Source: Homoserinimonas sp044769865 (GTDB lineage: Bacteria > Actinomycetota > Actinomycetes > Actinomycetales > Microbacteriaceae). From it: a stretch of DNA of 64,000 nt. Within the stretch, counting starts at the first letter, position 1. Every line of letters begins with the position of its first letter. Under the pieces are notes generated by a model that did not search any database, had not been told where the DNA came from, and was given only the letters and a program-made list of their open reading frames with translations. A program made the position numbers and the translations under genes. Shown one piece after another: positions 43,220 to 49,944 of this stretch. Location: NCBI RefSeq assembly GCF_044769865.1, contig NZ_JBIZWA010000001.1, positions 744,001 through 808,000 on the forward strand. Direction: 5' to 3'.

Positions 43220-44335
43220 CTAGAGGTCGAGCCCGACGAGCACGGGCTCGGGCTGCAGCCGCACCCCGAACTCGCTCATGACGCGGGTCTGCACGAAGCG
43301 CGCCAGTTCCGCGATCTGCTCGGCCGTCGCACCGCCGCGGTTGACGATCGCGAGCGTGTGCTTGCTCGAGATCGCAGCGCCGGAACCCGGCAGTGAGAAG
43401 CCGCGACGGATGCCCGAACGCTCGATCAACCACGCAGCACTCAGCTTGACCCGGGCCTCCGCCGGCCGCGCCGGGGGCAGACCGTCGAGCAGGTGCGCCT
43501 GGTCGAGCGGCACCACGACAGGGTCGGGCTCGGGGTCGAGGCTCCAGCGGGGGGCATCCCACGGGAGCGCCGCCGCAAAGGAACCCGTCACGATCGGGTT
43601 CGTGAAGAACGAGCCCGTGCTCACCGAGTCGGGGTCGTCATCCGACAGCACCATGCCCTTCGACGAGCGCAGGCGCAGCACGGCCTCCCGCACGTCACGG
43701 ATCGGTCGGCGATCCCCCAGCTCCGCCCCGAGCGCGGATGCGAGCTGGGCGTAGGCGATCGGCGCGCTCAGCTCCCCGCGCTGCAGACGCAGCTCAACCG
43801 CGAGCACGACGCCCTGGCGACCAGCCTTGATCTTTGACATGCGGTAGTCGAGCCCGAGGTCAGCCGCCGCGATCGTCGACACCTCGCCCGTCAGGTAGTC
43901 GAGGAAGTCGATCGAGACCAGGGTGTCGGAGAGCTCCGCACCGTAGGCACCGATGTTCTGGATGGGGGCGGCCCCGACCGATCCGGGGATGCCGGAGAGG
44001 GCCTCAAGCCCCGAAAGGCCCGCGTCGACGGTGCGAGCAACGAGCTCGTCCCACGACTCGCCCGCCTGCACTCGGATCGTGACGGGGACGCCCTCGGCCG
44101 CGGCATCCGCGCCCTCAAGCCCCTCGATGCCGCGCGTCAGCACGTGCACGGCCCAACCGTCGAAACCCTCGTCGGCGACGAGCATGTTGGAGCCGCCACC
44201 GAAGACCAGCCAGGAGTCGCCCGTCGACCAGACGTCGAGCATGACGCTCACCAGCTCGGCGGGGTCGCGAACCTCGATGAATTCACGGGCCTCGCCACCG
44301 ACCCGCGTCGACGTGAGTTGGGAGAACGCGGTCAC
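43220..44335 (-). CDS. murB: UDP-N-acetylenolpyruvoylglucosamine reductase
   Basis: 371 residues. It reduces UDP-GlcNAc-enolpyruvate to UDP-MurNAc in peptidoglycan synthesis. The FAD domain has FGGGSNMLVADEGFDGWAV, and ALSGIPGSVGAAPIQNIGAYG; the C-terminal domain has STGSFFTNP with the catalytic Ser, and SSKHTLAIVNRGGATA. The GTG start at 44335 overlaps the stop of the MaoC gene (GTGA). This is a type I MurB length. Confidence 0.97.
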   Translation of the reverse strand: MTAFSQLTSTRVGGEAREFIEVRDPAELVSVMLDVWSTGDSWLVFGGGSNMLVADEGFDGWAVHVLTRGIEGLEGADAAAEGVPVTIRVQAGESWDELVARTVDAGLSGLEALSGIPGSVGAAPIQNIGAYGAELSDTLVSIDFLDYLTGEVSTIAAADLGLDYRMSKIKAGRQGVVLAVELRLQRGELSAPIAYAQLASALGAELGDRRPIRDVREAVLRLRSSKGMVLSDDDPDSVSTGSFFTNPIVTGSFAAALPWDAPRWSLDPEPDPVVVPLDQAHLLDGLPPARPAEARVKLSAAWLIERSGIRRGFSLPGSGAAISSKHTLAIVNRGGATAEQIAELARFVQTRVMSEFGVRLQPEPVLVGLDL

Positions 44336-44739
44336 TTCGGCAGCGCCACCAAGACCTGCGCCTTGCCCAGCACCGTCTGCTCGCCGAAGGTGACGGTCAG
44401 GTCGATGCGGGCACCGTCATCCGTCAACGCGCCAACCTTGGCGCTCACGTTGATGACCGCGCCAAGCTCCGGATCGACCACGACGGGGCGCGTGAACCGC
44501 ACCTGGTAGTCACGCACAAGGCCGGGGTCGCCGAGCCACTCCACGACCGGCTGCACGGCTGTGCCCATCGTGAGCATGCCGTGGGCGAGCACACCCGGCA
44601 GCCCCACGTTGCGGGCGACATCGTCGCGGTAGTGGATGGGATTGAAATCACCGGATGCGCCCGCGTAGCGCACGAGGGAATCACGCGTCAGCGGGTAGCT
44701 TGCCTCCGCAACGACCTGGCCGACCTCGAGCTCCATCAT
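44332..44739 (-). CDS. MaoC-like dehydratase (HadB-type subunit)
   Basis: 135 residues with a hot-dog fold. The hydratase motif YAGASGDFNPIHYRDDVARNVGLPGVLAHGM supplies the catalytic Asp and His. It pairs with the N-terminal-type MaoC subunit encoded just upstream, as HadA-HadB do in the mycobacterial fatty acid synthase II system. It overlaps its neighbours on both sides by four bases. In this non-mycolate organism a role in general fatty acyl dehydration is inferred. The linkage to murB recurs in Micrococcales. Confidence 0.9.
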   Translation of the reverse strand: MMELEVGQVVAEASYPLTRDSLVRYAGASGDFNPIHYRDDVARNVGLPGVLAHGMLTMGTAVQPVVEWLGDPGLVRDYQVRFTRPVVVDPELGAVINVSAKVGALTDDGARIDLTVTFGEQTVLGKAQVLVALPK

Positions 44740-45182
44740 GAGTCCCCCCTCACGACGAGCGTCGAGATCGCCGTCACGACGTGCTCGCCCTTCGCGTCGA
44801 CGATGGTCGACTCCGCCGTCACCATCGCGTTGCCGCCGAGCGACTTGATGCCCGTCACCCGCAGCGTCGCCGTCAACTCGTCGCCCGCCACGATCGGGCG
44901 GCTGTAGCTGAAACGCTGGTCGCCGTGCACGACCCGCGAGAAGTCGATGCCCGCGTCTGGCTCGGCGAGCAGCTGCGCGAGCGTCGCCTCCTGGATCACG
45001 ACGGGGAACGTCGGCGGGGCGACCACGTCGTGGTAGCCGGCAGCGCGCGCCGCCTCGGGGTCGAGATGCGTCGGATGGGTGGCCGAGACGGCGCGAGCGA
45101 ACTCGCGCACCTTCTCACGGCCCACGAGATAGGGCTCGGTCGGGGGGAATTCCCTGCCCTGCAGATCGGGGTTCACTGTCAC
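44736..45182 (-). CDS. MaoC-like dehydratase partner (FAS1-DH/HadA-type subunit)
   Basis: 148 residues from GTG at 45182; alternative GTG starts at 45200 and 45176 are close. It resembles the MaoC_dehydrat_N domain: YLVGREKVREFARAVSATHPTHLDPEAARAAG, VAPPTFPVVIQEA, then VVHGDQRFSYSRPIVAGDELTATLRV. The catalytic motif is degenerate relative to its partner, as usual for the HadA-type structural subunit. First gene of a three-gene unit with the HadB-like gene and murB. Confidence 0.87.
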   Translation of the reverse strand: MTVNPDLQGREFPPTEPYLVGREKVREFARAVSATHPTHLDPEAARAAGYHDVVAPPTFPVVIQEATLAQLLAEPDAGIDFSRVVHGDQRFSYSRPIVAGDELTATLRVTGIKSLGGNAMVTAESTIVDAKGEHVVTAISTLVVRGDS

Positions 45183-45249
45183 GCCCGCAAGTCTATGCAC
45201 GCTCGTCGGGCCCGTGGGTGCGGCATCCGATGCGTCTGTCCCGAACGCA

Positions 45250-45281
45250 CGAAACCCCGGCGCGCAATGGCCGGGGTTTCG
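45250..45281 (-). terminator. Hairpin terminator of the small peptide gene
   Basis: Perfect 12-base stem CGAAACCCCGGC / GCCGGGGTTTCG with an eight-base loop, 27 bases past the stop codon of the 25-residue peptide. It may also act on transcripts in the opposite direction; none is known there. Confidence 0.85.
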
Positions 45282-45307
45282 AGAGGGACTGTGTCAGTCG
45301 CTGCTGC

Positions 45308-45385
45308 CTACTGGCAGGAGTCGCACTGCAGCAGGTCCATCGGGTCGACGGGAACGTCGTAACCACTCACGTTGTCGTTGTCCAT
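45308..45385 (-). CDS. 25-residue peptide with CxxC end
   Basis: A complete very short gene. The ribosome site AAGGAGG (45391-45397) lies five bases before ATG 45385. The peptide begins MDNDNVSGYDVPVDP and ends MDLLQCDSCQ, so it is acidic with two Cys in a CxxC pair near the end. It has its own near-consensus promoter and strong terminator and no overlap with neighbours. Neither a signal peptide nor a membrane helix is seen. It could be a metal-binding micro-protein or the precursor of a modified peptide, but no modifying enzyme gene lies beside it. I do not recognise the family. Confidence 0.75.
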   Translation of the reverse strand: MDNDNVSGYDVPVDPMDLLQCDSCQ

Positions 45386-45458
45386 GAGGACCTCCTTCAA
45401 GCCTTTGATATGGGTTCACAGGTGCTGGTCTCGTTGCCTGCCCCTGCGGTGGGTTCCC

Positions 45459-45488
45459 ACTATATAACCGGAATCACAGCCGTGTCAT
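45459..45488 (-). promoter_or_regulatory. Sigma-70 type promoter of the 25-residue peptide
   Basis: On the minus strand, -35 ATGACA (45488-45483) and -10 TATAGT (45464-45459) are separated by 18 bases; the alternative TATATA two bases earlier gives 16. It is one of the best consensus-like promoters in the window and leaves a leader of roughly 65 bases before the peptide. Confidence 0.7.
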
Positions 45489-45610
45489 TCCCCTACATGT
45501 TGTGTTTTCGGCGTGTCGCGAGGTTTCTCTCAATGCTACAAAGCACCACCGACATCCGCTGTGGAAGTCTGTATATGTCGTGCTTGCGGGCGGCGGCGAA
45601 GCGCGAGTTG

Positions 45611-46198
45611 TCAGGCCCCGGATGCCGCGGAGGCCCGCATGCGATGCGCGCGCACCTTGGCGCGGTTGCCGCAGCGCTGCATCGAGCACCAGCGCCGATT
45701 GTTGGCGCGTGACTCGTCGAGGAAGACATGCGTGCAGTCATCCGCCTCACACGAGCGGATGCGCTCGGCACCGTGCAGGCTGAACTGACGCACGGCGTCG
45801 CGCGCGATGCTCGAGAGGGCCTGGGCAACCGACACCCGGGTCGCGCCGGCGCGCCGACGCCCTCCTGCGAGCGCGGGAGGAACATCCGGGGTCGCGGCGA
45901 AGAGGTTGATCGTATCGATGTCGTCGCGCGCGGGGACGCCGCCCGAGCTGATCGCCTCGGCGGCTCGCGCGATCGCGGCCCGCAGGAGCACGGCGTCACG
46001 CAGGTCCCGCTCGACCGCGGCCTTCTGCAGGTGCTCGAAGCGTTCGGAGACCCACTCGAGCAGGTCTGCGGGGGTCGCGAAGTGCTGGCGCACGTCGACA
46101 CCGACGAGGGCGAAGTCGAGGCTCAGTGCCCCCGAGTCGAAATGCCAACGACTGCCGTCCGGGTTCGAGACCCACTGCCCCGTCATATATTGCGTCAT
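45611..46198 (-). CDS. CGNR zinc-finger regulator with ABATE domain
   Basis: 195 residues. The N-terminal ABATE domain (SGALSLDFALVG) precedes the C-terminal CGNR zinc finger: RSCEADDCTHVFLDESRANNRRWCSMQRCGNRAKVRAHR, with the four Cys that bind zinc and the Cys-Gly-Asn-Arg name motif. These proteins are thought to be stress-linked DNA-binding regulators. It is divergent from an SDR gene across about 100 bases with an inverted repeat at its own start. The ATG at 46198 is in-frame with a second Met four residues later. Confidence 0.92.
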   Translation of the reverse strand: MTQYMTGQWVSNPDGSRWHFDSGALSLDFALVGVDVRQHFATPADLLEWVSERFEHLQKAAVERDLRDAVLLRAAIARAAEAISSGGVPARDDIDTINLFAATPDVPPALAGGRRRAGATRVSVAQALSSIARDAVRQFSLHGAERIRSCEADDCTHVFLDESRANNRRWCSMQRCGNRAKVRAHRMRASAASGA

Positions 46199-46200
46199 GT

Positions 46201-46223
46201 CGTAACCAGCCTAGCGAGTTACG
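46201..46223. promoter_or_regulatory. Inverted repeat, candidate operator of the CGNR-SDR divergent pair
   Basis: CGTAAC and GTTACG separated by 11 bases, starting three bases upstream of the CGNR start codon. Position would allow autorepression. No experimental basis. Confidence 0.45.
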
Positions 46224-46305
46224 CGCGCATCCGACCCCCACGCAACGCACGGCCTGCGCTCAGACATGCGACCTACCGTGACACACCTTCGATGAAAGGA
46301 ACCGC

Positions 46306-46947
46306 ATGCGAATCGCCATCATCGGCGGCCACGGCAAGGTCGCCCGTCACCTCACACCCATGCTCACGGCCGCGGGCCACGAGGTCAGCTCGATCGCCCG
46401 TAACCCCGACCATGCCGACGAGATCCGCTCGTGGGGCGCAAGCCCCGTCATCACCGACATTGAGCAGCTCGACGTGACAGGACTCGCGAATGCCTTCGCC
46501 GGCCACGACGCGATCATCTGGTCGGCGGGCGCCGGCGGCGGCGACCCCAAGCGCACCTACGCCGTCGATCGGGATGCCGCCATCCGCTCAATCGAGGCGG
46601 CGGACCGCGCCGGCGTGCGACGCTACCTGATGGTGTCGTACTTCGGCGCTGGCCCAGACCACGGCGTGCCCGAGGACGACGACTTCTTCGCCTACGCCGA
46701 ATCGAAGGCCCAGGCCGACGAGGCACTCCGGGCGAGCGGCCTCGACTGGACGATCGTGCAGCCCAGCGGCCTCACCGACGACCCCGCGACGGGCCACATC
46801 GAGGCGGATGCCGAGGAGGGCGCGCAGGTGAGCCGGGGAGACGTCGCCGGGGTGCTCGCCGCCGCTGTGGAGGACGCGTCGACGATCGGGCGAAGCATCC
46901 GCTTCAACACGGGCGAGACGCCGATCGCGGAGGCCATCCGCGCCTGA
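46306..46947 (+). CDS. NAD(P)-binding atypical SDR (NAD(P)H-binding family)
   Basis: 213 residues with the Rossmann start MRIAIIGGHGKVARHL and atypical SDR5-like landmarks: DAIIWSAGAGGG, YLMVSYFGA, FAYAESKAQADEALRASGLDWTIVQPSGLTDD. The substrate is unknown; relatives include quinone reductase-like and NmrA-like redox sensors. ATG 46306 has GAAAGGAACCGC upstream. Divergent from the CGNR regulator, which may control it. Confidence 0.88.
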   Translation: MRIAIIGGHGKVARHLTPMLTAAGHEVSSIARNPDHADEIRSWGASPVITDIEQLDVTGLANAFAGHDAIIWSAGAGGGDPKRTYAVDRDAAIRSIEAADRAGVRRYLMVSYFGAGPDHGVPEDDDFFAYAESKAQADEALRASGLDWTIVQPSGLTDDPATGHIEADAEEGAQVSRGDVAGVLAAAVEDASTIGRSIRFNTGETPIAEAIRA

Positions 46948-46954
46948 ACTGAGA

Positions 46955-47785
46955 TCAGGCGAGATCTTGGCGGCCCTTGAACTCGTCCATGGAGCGGTAG
47001 ACGCCGAACCAGCGCCCGCCGACAACATCCCAGGCCCGGGTCGGCAGCATGCCGCGCATGACCTTCGACAGGTTGACCGACCATGGCAGCAGCAGCATGG
47101 GCCGGCCCGCGAGCATCGCCCTCCAGGCGCGACGCACGGCGTAGTCAGGGTGCATGAGCGGCGTCAGCACAGGGCCACGCGCGCCCTCGAACATGCCGGT
47201 GCGAATGTAGCTGGGCGCGAAGGTCGTGACCTTGACGTGGCGATGCCCGGCCTTCTCAAGCTCGAGCCGAAGTGAGTCGCTCCACCCGATCGCGGCCCAT
47301 TTCGATGCCGCATAGACGGCCATGCGGGGATTCGAGAGTGTTCCCGCGGCGGAGGCGACATTGAGGATGCGGCACTCCTCGCCCGAGGCGATCATCCTCG
47401 GCAGGAACTCGCGCGTGATGTGCATGGGGGCGAGCGTGTTGATGCGCATCGTGAACTCGGTGTCGCGCTCCGAGTCCTGCTCCCAGAACCACGCGCTGCG
47501 CACGACGCCGGCGTTGTTGATGAGCACGTTCGGCACGCCGACCTCCGCGATCACGCGGGCCGCGGCATCCCGAATCTGATCGAGCGACGCCACGTCGACG
47601 ACGTAACTGTGCGCGACAACTCCGGATGCCTCGACCTCGGCGCTCACCGCAGCCAGGCCGTCGGCACTGATATCCCACAGCACGAGTGCCGCAGCCCCCT
47701 CGCTTGCCGCCCGCAGCGCGTAGAGCCGCCCCATGCCCATCGCCGCACCCGTGACGAGCACGATTTTGCCCCTGACGTTCTCCAT
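46955..47785 (-). CDS. Short-chain dehydrogenase/reductase
   Basis: 276 residues, a classical SDR: cofactor motif TGAAMGMGRLYAL, INNAGVV, catalytic Ser in LNVASAAGT, and YAASK with Tyr and Lys. The C-terminus has an extra basic segment (PWSVNLSKVMRGMLPTRAWDVVGGRWFGVYRSMDEFKGR). The substrate is unknown; the sequence resembles acetoin or ketone reductases that act on hydrophobic substrates. It is convergent with the SDR gene at 46306 and seven bases away. Confidence 0.9.
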   Translation of the reverse strand: MENVRGKIVLVTGAAMGMGRLYALRAASEGAAALVLWDISADGLAAVSAEVEASGVVAHSYVVDVASLDQIRDAAARVIAEVGVPNVLINNAGVVRSAWFWEQDSERDTEFTMRINTLAPMHITREFLPRMIASGEECRILNVASAAGTLSNPRMAVYAASKWAAIGWSDSLRLELEKAGHRHVKVTTFAPSYIRTGMFEGARGPVLTPLMHPDYAVRRAWRAMLAGRPMLLLPWSVNLSKVMRGMLPTRAWDVVGGRWFGVYRSMDEFKGRQDLA

Positions 47786-47961
47786 GCGCCGAAACTACCG
47801 TGCGCCACCGGAGAGCGCTCCCATTTCCTCGCTGGTCAGAAACCTCTTTGCGGTATATCCGAGCACCTCTTACGAAGTGCTTGACACGCATGCGGACGAT
47901 AGCCCCAAATAGGGGTAGACGAATCATTCTGGACGGGGAGCCCCAGACGGAAGGGAGAGAC

Positions 47962-48018
47962 ATGAACATCGTCGTTCCAATCGCCTCTCTGCACAGGGTC
48001 TGCCGTGTCGAGCGTTGA
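47962..48018 (+). CDS. 18-residue leader peptide overlapping the sigma factor gene
   Basis: ATG at 47962 with a good ribosome site (GAAGGGAGAGAC) encodes MNIVVPIASLHRVCRVER and stops at 48018. The end overlaps the GTG start of the sigma factor gene by 14 bases in another frame. The sigma gene itself has a poor ribosome site (AGGGTCTGCC), so its translation could depend on this leader. The upstream region holds a TTGACA at 47881. Confidence 0.6.
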   Translation: MNIVVPIASLHRVCRVER

Positions 48019-48931
48019 GGCGCTCGGCGCCACCGGCACTCCTCAGGACATCGTCGGCGAATACCTCCGCCATATCGGCGAGATTCCCCTGCTCACGGCA
48101 GAGGACGAGGTAGAACTGGCGCGCAACATCGAGGTCGGGCTCATCGCGCGAGAGCGACTCCAGACGGGATGCGATCCCGACGACGAGCGCTACCTGCGCC
48201 AGCTCATCCGTGAGGGCGAGCGCGCGCACGACCGCTTCATCCGGGCCAACCTGCGCCTCGTCGTGAGCGTCGCCAAGCGCTACTCGGGCCTCGGCCTGCC
48301 GCTCATCGACCTCATCCAGGACGGCAACCTCGGGCTCGACCGTGCGGTCAAGAAGTACGACTACACGAAGGGCTTCAAGTTCTCGACCTACGCGACCTGG
48401 TGGATCCGCCAGTCGATCACGCGCTCCCTCGGCGAGTCGGGGCGGATGATCCGGGTGCCCGCCCGCGTCGCCGAAAGTGTCGGCACGGTTCGTCGGCACC
48501 ACCGCGAGCTCGAGGGCCTGCTCGGTCGGCGCCCCACCCCGCAGGAGGTGGCGCTCGCGAGTGGCCACCCGGTCGAGAAGGTGCGCCAGTACCTCGAGCT
48601 CGACCAGCAGCCCATCTCGCTCGAACTGCCGCTCGGCGACGGTGACGGCGCCCTGCTTGGTGACCTGTTGGAAGACGACCAGGATGCCGATGTCATCGAC
48701 ATCGTCAGCGGCAGGCTGCGCCATGCGGCGCTTCGCTCGTGCCTCTCCGAGCTCCCCCAGCGCGACGCCGATGTGCTGCGCCGCCGCTTCGGTCTCGACG
48801 GCAGGGAACCGCGCACGCTCGACGAGTTGAGCGAGGAGTTCGGCGTCTCACGCGAGCGCGTGCGTCAGATCGAACAGCGGGCGCTTCGTGCCCTGCGTGG
48901 GCGCAAGTTCAAGAACCTGCTCGACGACTGA
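48005..48931 (+). CDS. Group 2 (SigB/principal-like) sigma factor
   Basis: 308 residues from GTG at 48005. Regions 1.2 to 4.2 are present without a long region 1.1: DIVGEYLRHIGEIPLLTAEDEVELA, FIRANLRLVVSVAKRYSGLGLPLIDLIQDGNLGLDRAV with the region 2 core, FKFSTYATWWIRQSITRSL, and region 4.2 TLDELSEEFGVSRERVRQIEQRALRALRGRKFKNLL. It resembles the nonessential SigB-type paralogue of SigA. No anti-sigma gene is adjacent. Its start sits inside a short leader reading frame, suggesting translational control. Confidence 0.94.
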   Translation: MSSVEALGATGTPQDIVGEYLRHIGEIPLLTAEDEVELARNIEVGLIARERLQTGCDPDDERYLRQLIREGERAHDRFIRANLRLVVSVAKRYSGLGLPLIDLIQDGNLGLDRAVKKYDYTKGFKFSTYATWWIRQSITRSLGESGRMIRVPARVAESVGTVRRHHRELEGLLGRRPTPQEVALASGHPVEKVRQYLELDQQPISLELPLGDGDGALLGDLLEDDQDADVIDIVSGRLRHAALRSCLSELPQRDADVLRRRFGLDGREPRTLDELSEEFGVSRERVRQIEQRALRALRGRKFKNLLDD

Positions 48932-48939
48932 ACCCTGGC

Positions 48940-49176
48940 TCAGGCGGGGCAGTTGAGCTGCGTCGGCGTCGTGGCGTCGCCGCGACGGATGTCGTGTGCC
49001 GCCATGAGCTTGCCGCAGACGGGGCACACGGGGTCAGCCGGGGCGACGTAGGGCTCCTCGGGGCGACCGATGCCGACCTGCGCGGGCCCCGTGAAGGTGT
49101 AGACGACACGGTTGACACGGTTCCAGAAGCCCTTCTTGCCTTTGAAGGGGTTCTCGAGGCTGGTCCGCGTGTGCAT
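48940..49176 (-). CDS. Small conserved-type zinc-binding protein
   Basis: 78 residues. A basic, aromatic N-terminus (MHTRTSLENPFKGKKGFWNRVNRVVYTF) precedes a CxxC knuckle PVCPVCGKLMAAHDIRR and a final Cys (LNCPA). The pattern suggests a zinc ribbon of the kind often encoded next to sigma factors or ribosomal-stress genes; function unknown. It is convergent with the sigma factor gene, eight bases away. Confidence 0.78.
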   Translation of the reverse strand: MHTRTSLENPFKGKKGFWNRVNRVVYTFTGPAQVGIGRPEEPYVAPADPVCPVCGKLMAAHDIRRGDATTPTQLNCPA

Positions 49177-49254
49177 GCATCCATTGTCCCACTCCCGCCG
49201 CGCGAAGCAGATCGGCCGCGTCAGGCTGGGGCGAGCGGATGCCCGTGCCTTGCG

Positions 49255-49809
49255 CTACTCGACGTACGGCGTGACCGGACCTGTCAGCACCCGCCATACC
49301 CAGTCGCTCGCGGTCCCTGCGGGCGGCAGCGGGTCTCGCGCGAGCCACGCCTCGATGACCCCGAGCGCGGAGCCCGTGATGCCGGCCGCGACGACATCGA
49401 GGGGCATGCCGGCGTAGCCCGGCGCACCCACGTCGGTGATGGTCTCCAGCACGATGGCGCGGATGCGCTCCCTCAGCCGGGCGGCAACCGTGGTCGATCC
49501 GCTCAGCACTCGGCGATAGAGGTCGGCGTTCTCCTCGAGGTGCCGGAGGTAGTCGAGCAGCGCCGTCGGAGGCTCATGGAGGGGCTCCTCGATCGCGGGA
49601 AGGCGCGCGCCGGCATCCCCCGTCGCCGTGTCGATCGCGTCGGCGAGGAGGGTCTCCTTGTCGGAGTAGTGCTGATAGAAGGTGCTGCGGTTGACGTTGG
49701 CCCGCGTGACAATGTCGCTCACGGTGATGGCGTCGAGCGGCCGCTCGCGGGCGAGCGCGAGCAGGGCATCCTGCAGGCTCCGCAGGGTGCGCTCAGATCG
49801 GACGTCCAT
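49255..49809 (-). CDS. TetR-family regulator of the MMPL exporter
   Basis: 184 residues from ATG at 49809; an upstream extension is rejected because it runs through the operator. The HTH is ALARERPLDAITVSDIVTRANVNRSTFYQHYSDKETLL. The ligand domain (LLDYLRHLEENADLYRRVLSG, VVAAGITGSALGVIEAWL) is the TetR_C_33-like type. It is divergent from the MMPL gene across 136 bases that contain a 24-bp palindrome, the likely operator. Confidence 0.93.
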   Translation of the reverse strand: MDVRSERTLRSLQDALLALARERPLDAITVSDIVTRANVNRSTFYQHYSDKETLLADAIDTATGDAGARLPAIEEPLHEPPTALLDYLRHLEENADLYRRVLSGSTTVAARLRERIRAIVLETITDVGAPGYAGMPLDVVAAGITGSALGVIEAWLARDPLPPAGTASDWVWRVLTGPVTPYVE

Positions 49810-49855
49810 GCTGGGATTCTCGCACCTTGCCGAACGTTTGCCCTGAGTTCTCCCG

Positions 49856-49879
49856 CAGGTGTCGGATATCCAACACCTG
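49856..49879. promoter_or_regulatory. 24-bp palindromic operator of the TetR/MMPL pair
   Basis: Half-sites CAGGTGT and ACACCTG flank a GGATATCC centre; the whole 24 bases are palindromic except for one mismatched pair (C/A). It lies between the divergent starts, 47 bases before TetR and 66 bases before MMPL start, the usual place for autorepression and repression of the pump. Confidence 0.8.
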
Positions 49880-49944
49880 TCGTTTAGGCTGGTCGGCGGC
49901 CCACTGTCGTGCCCCCTTCTGCTGACCACCCGAAAGGCACGCTC

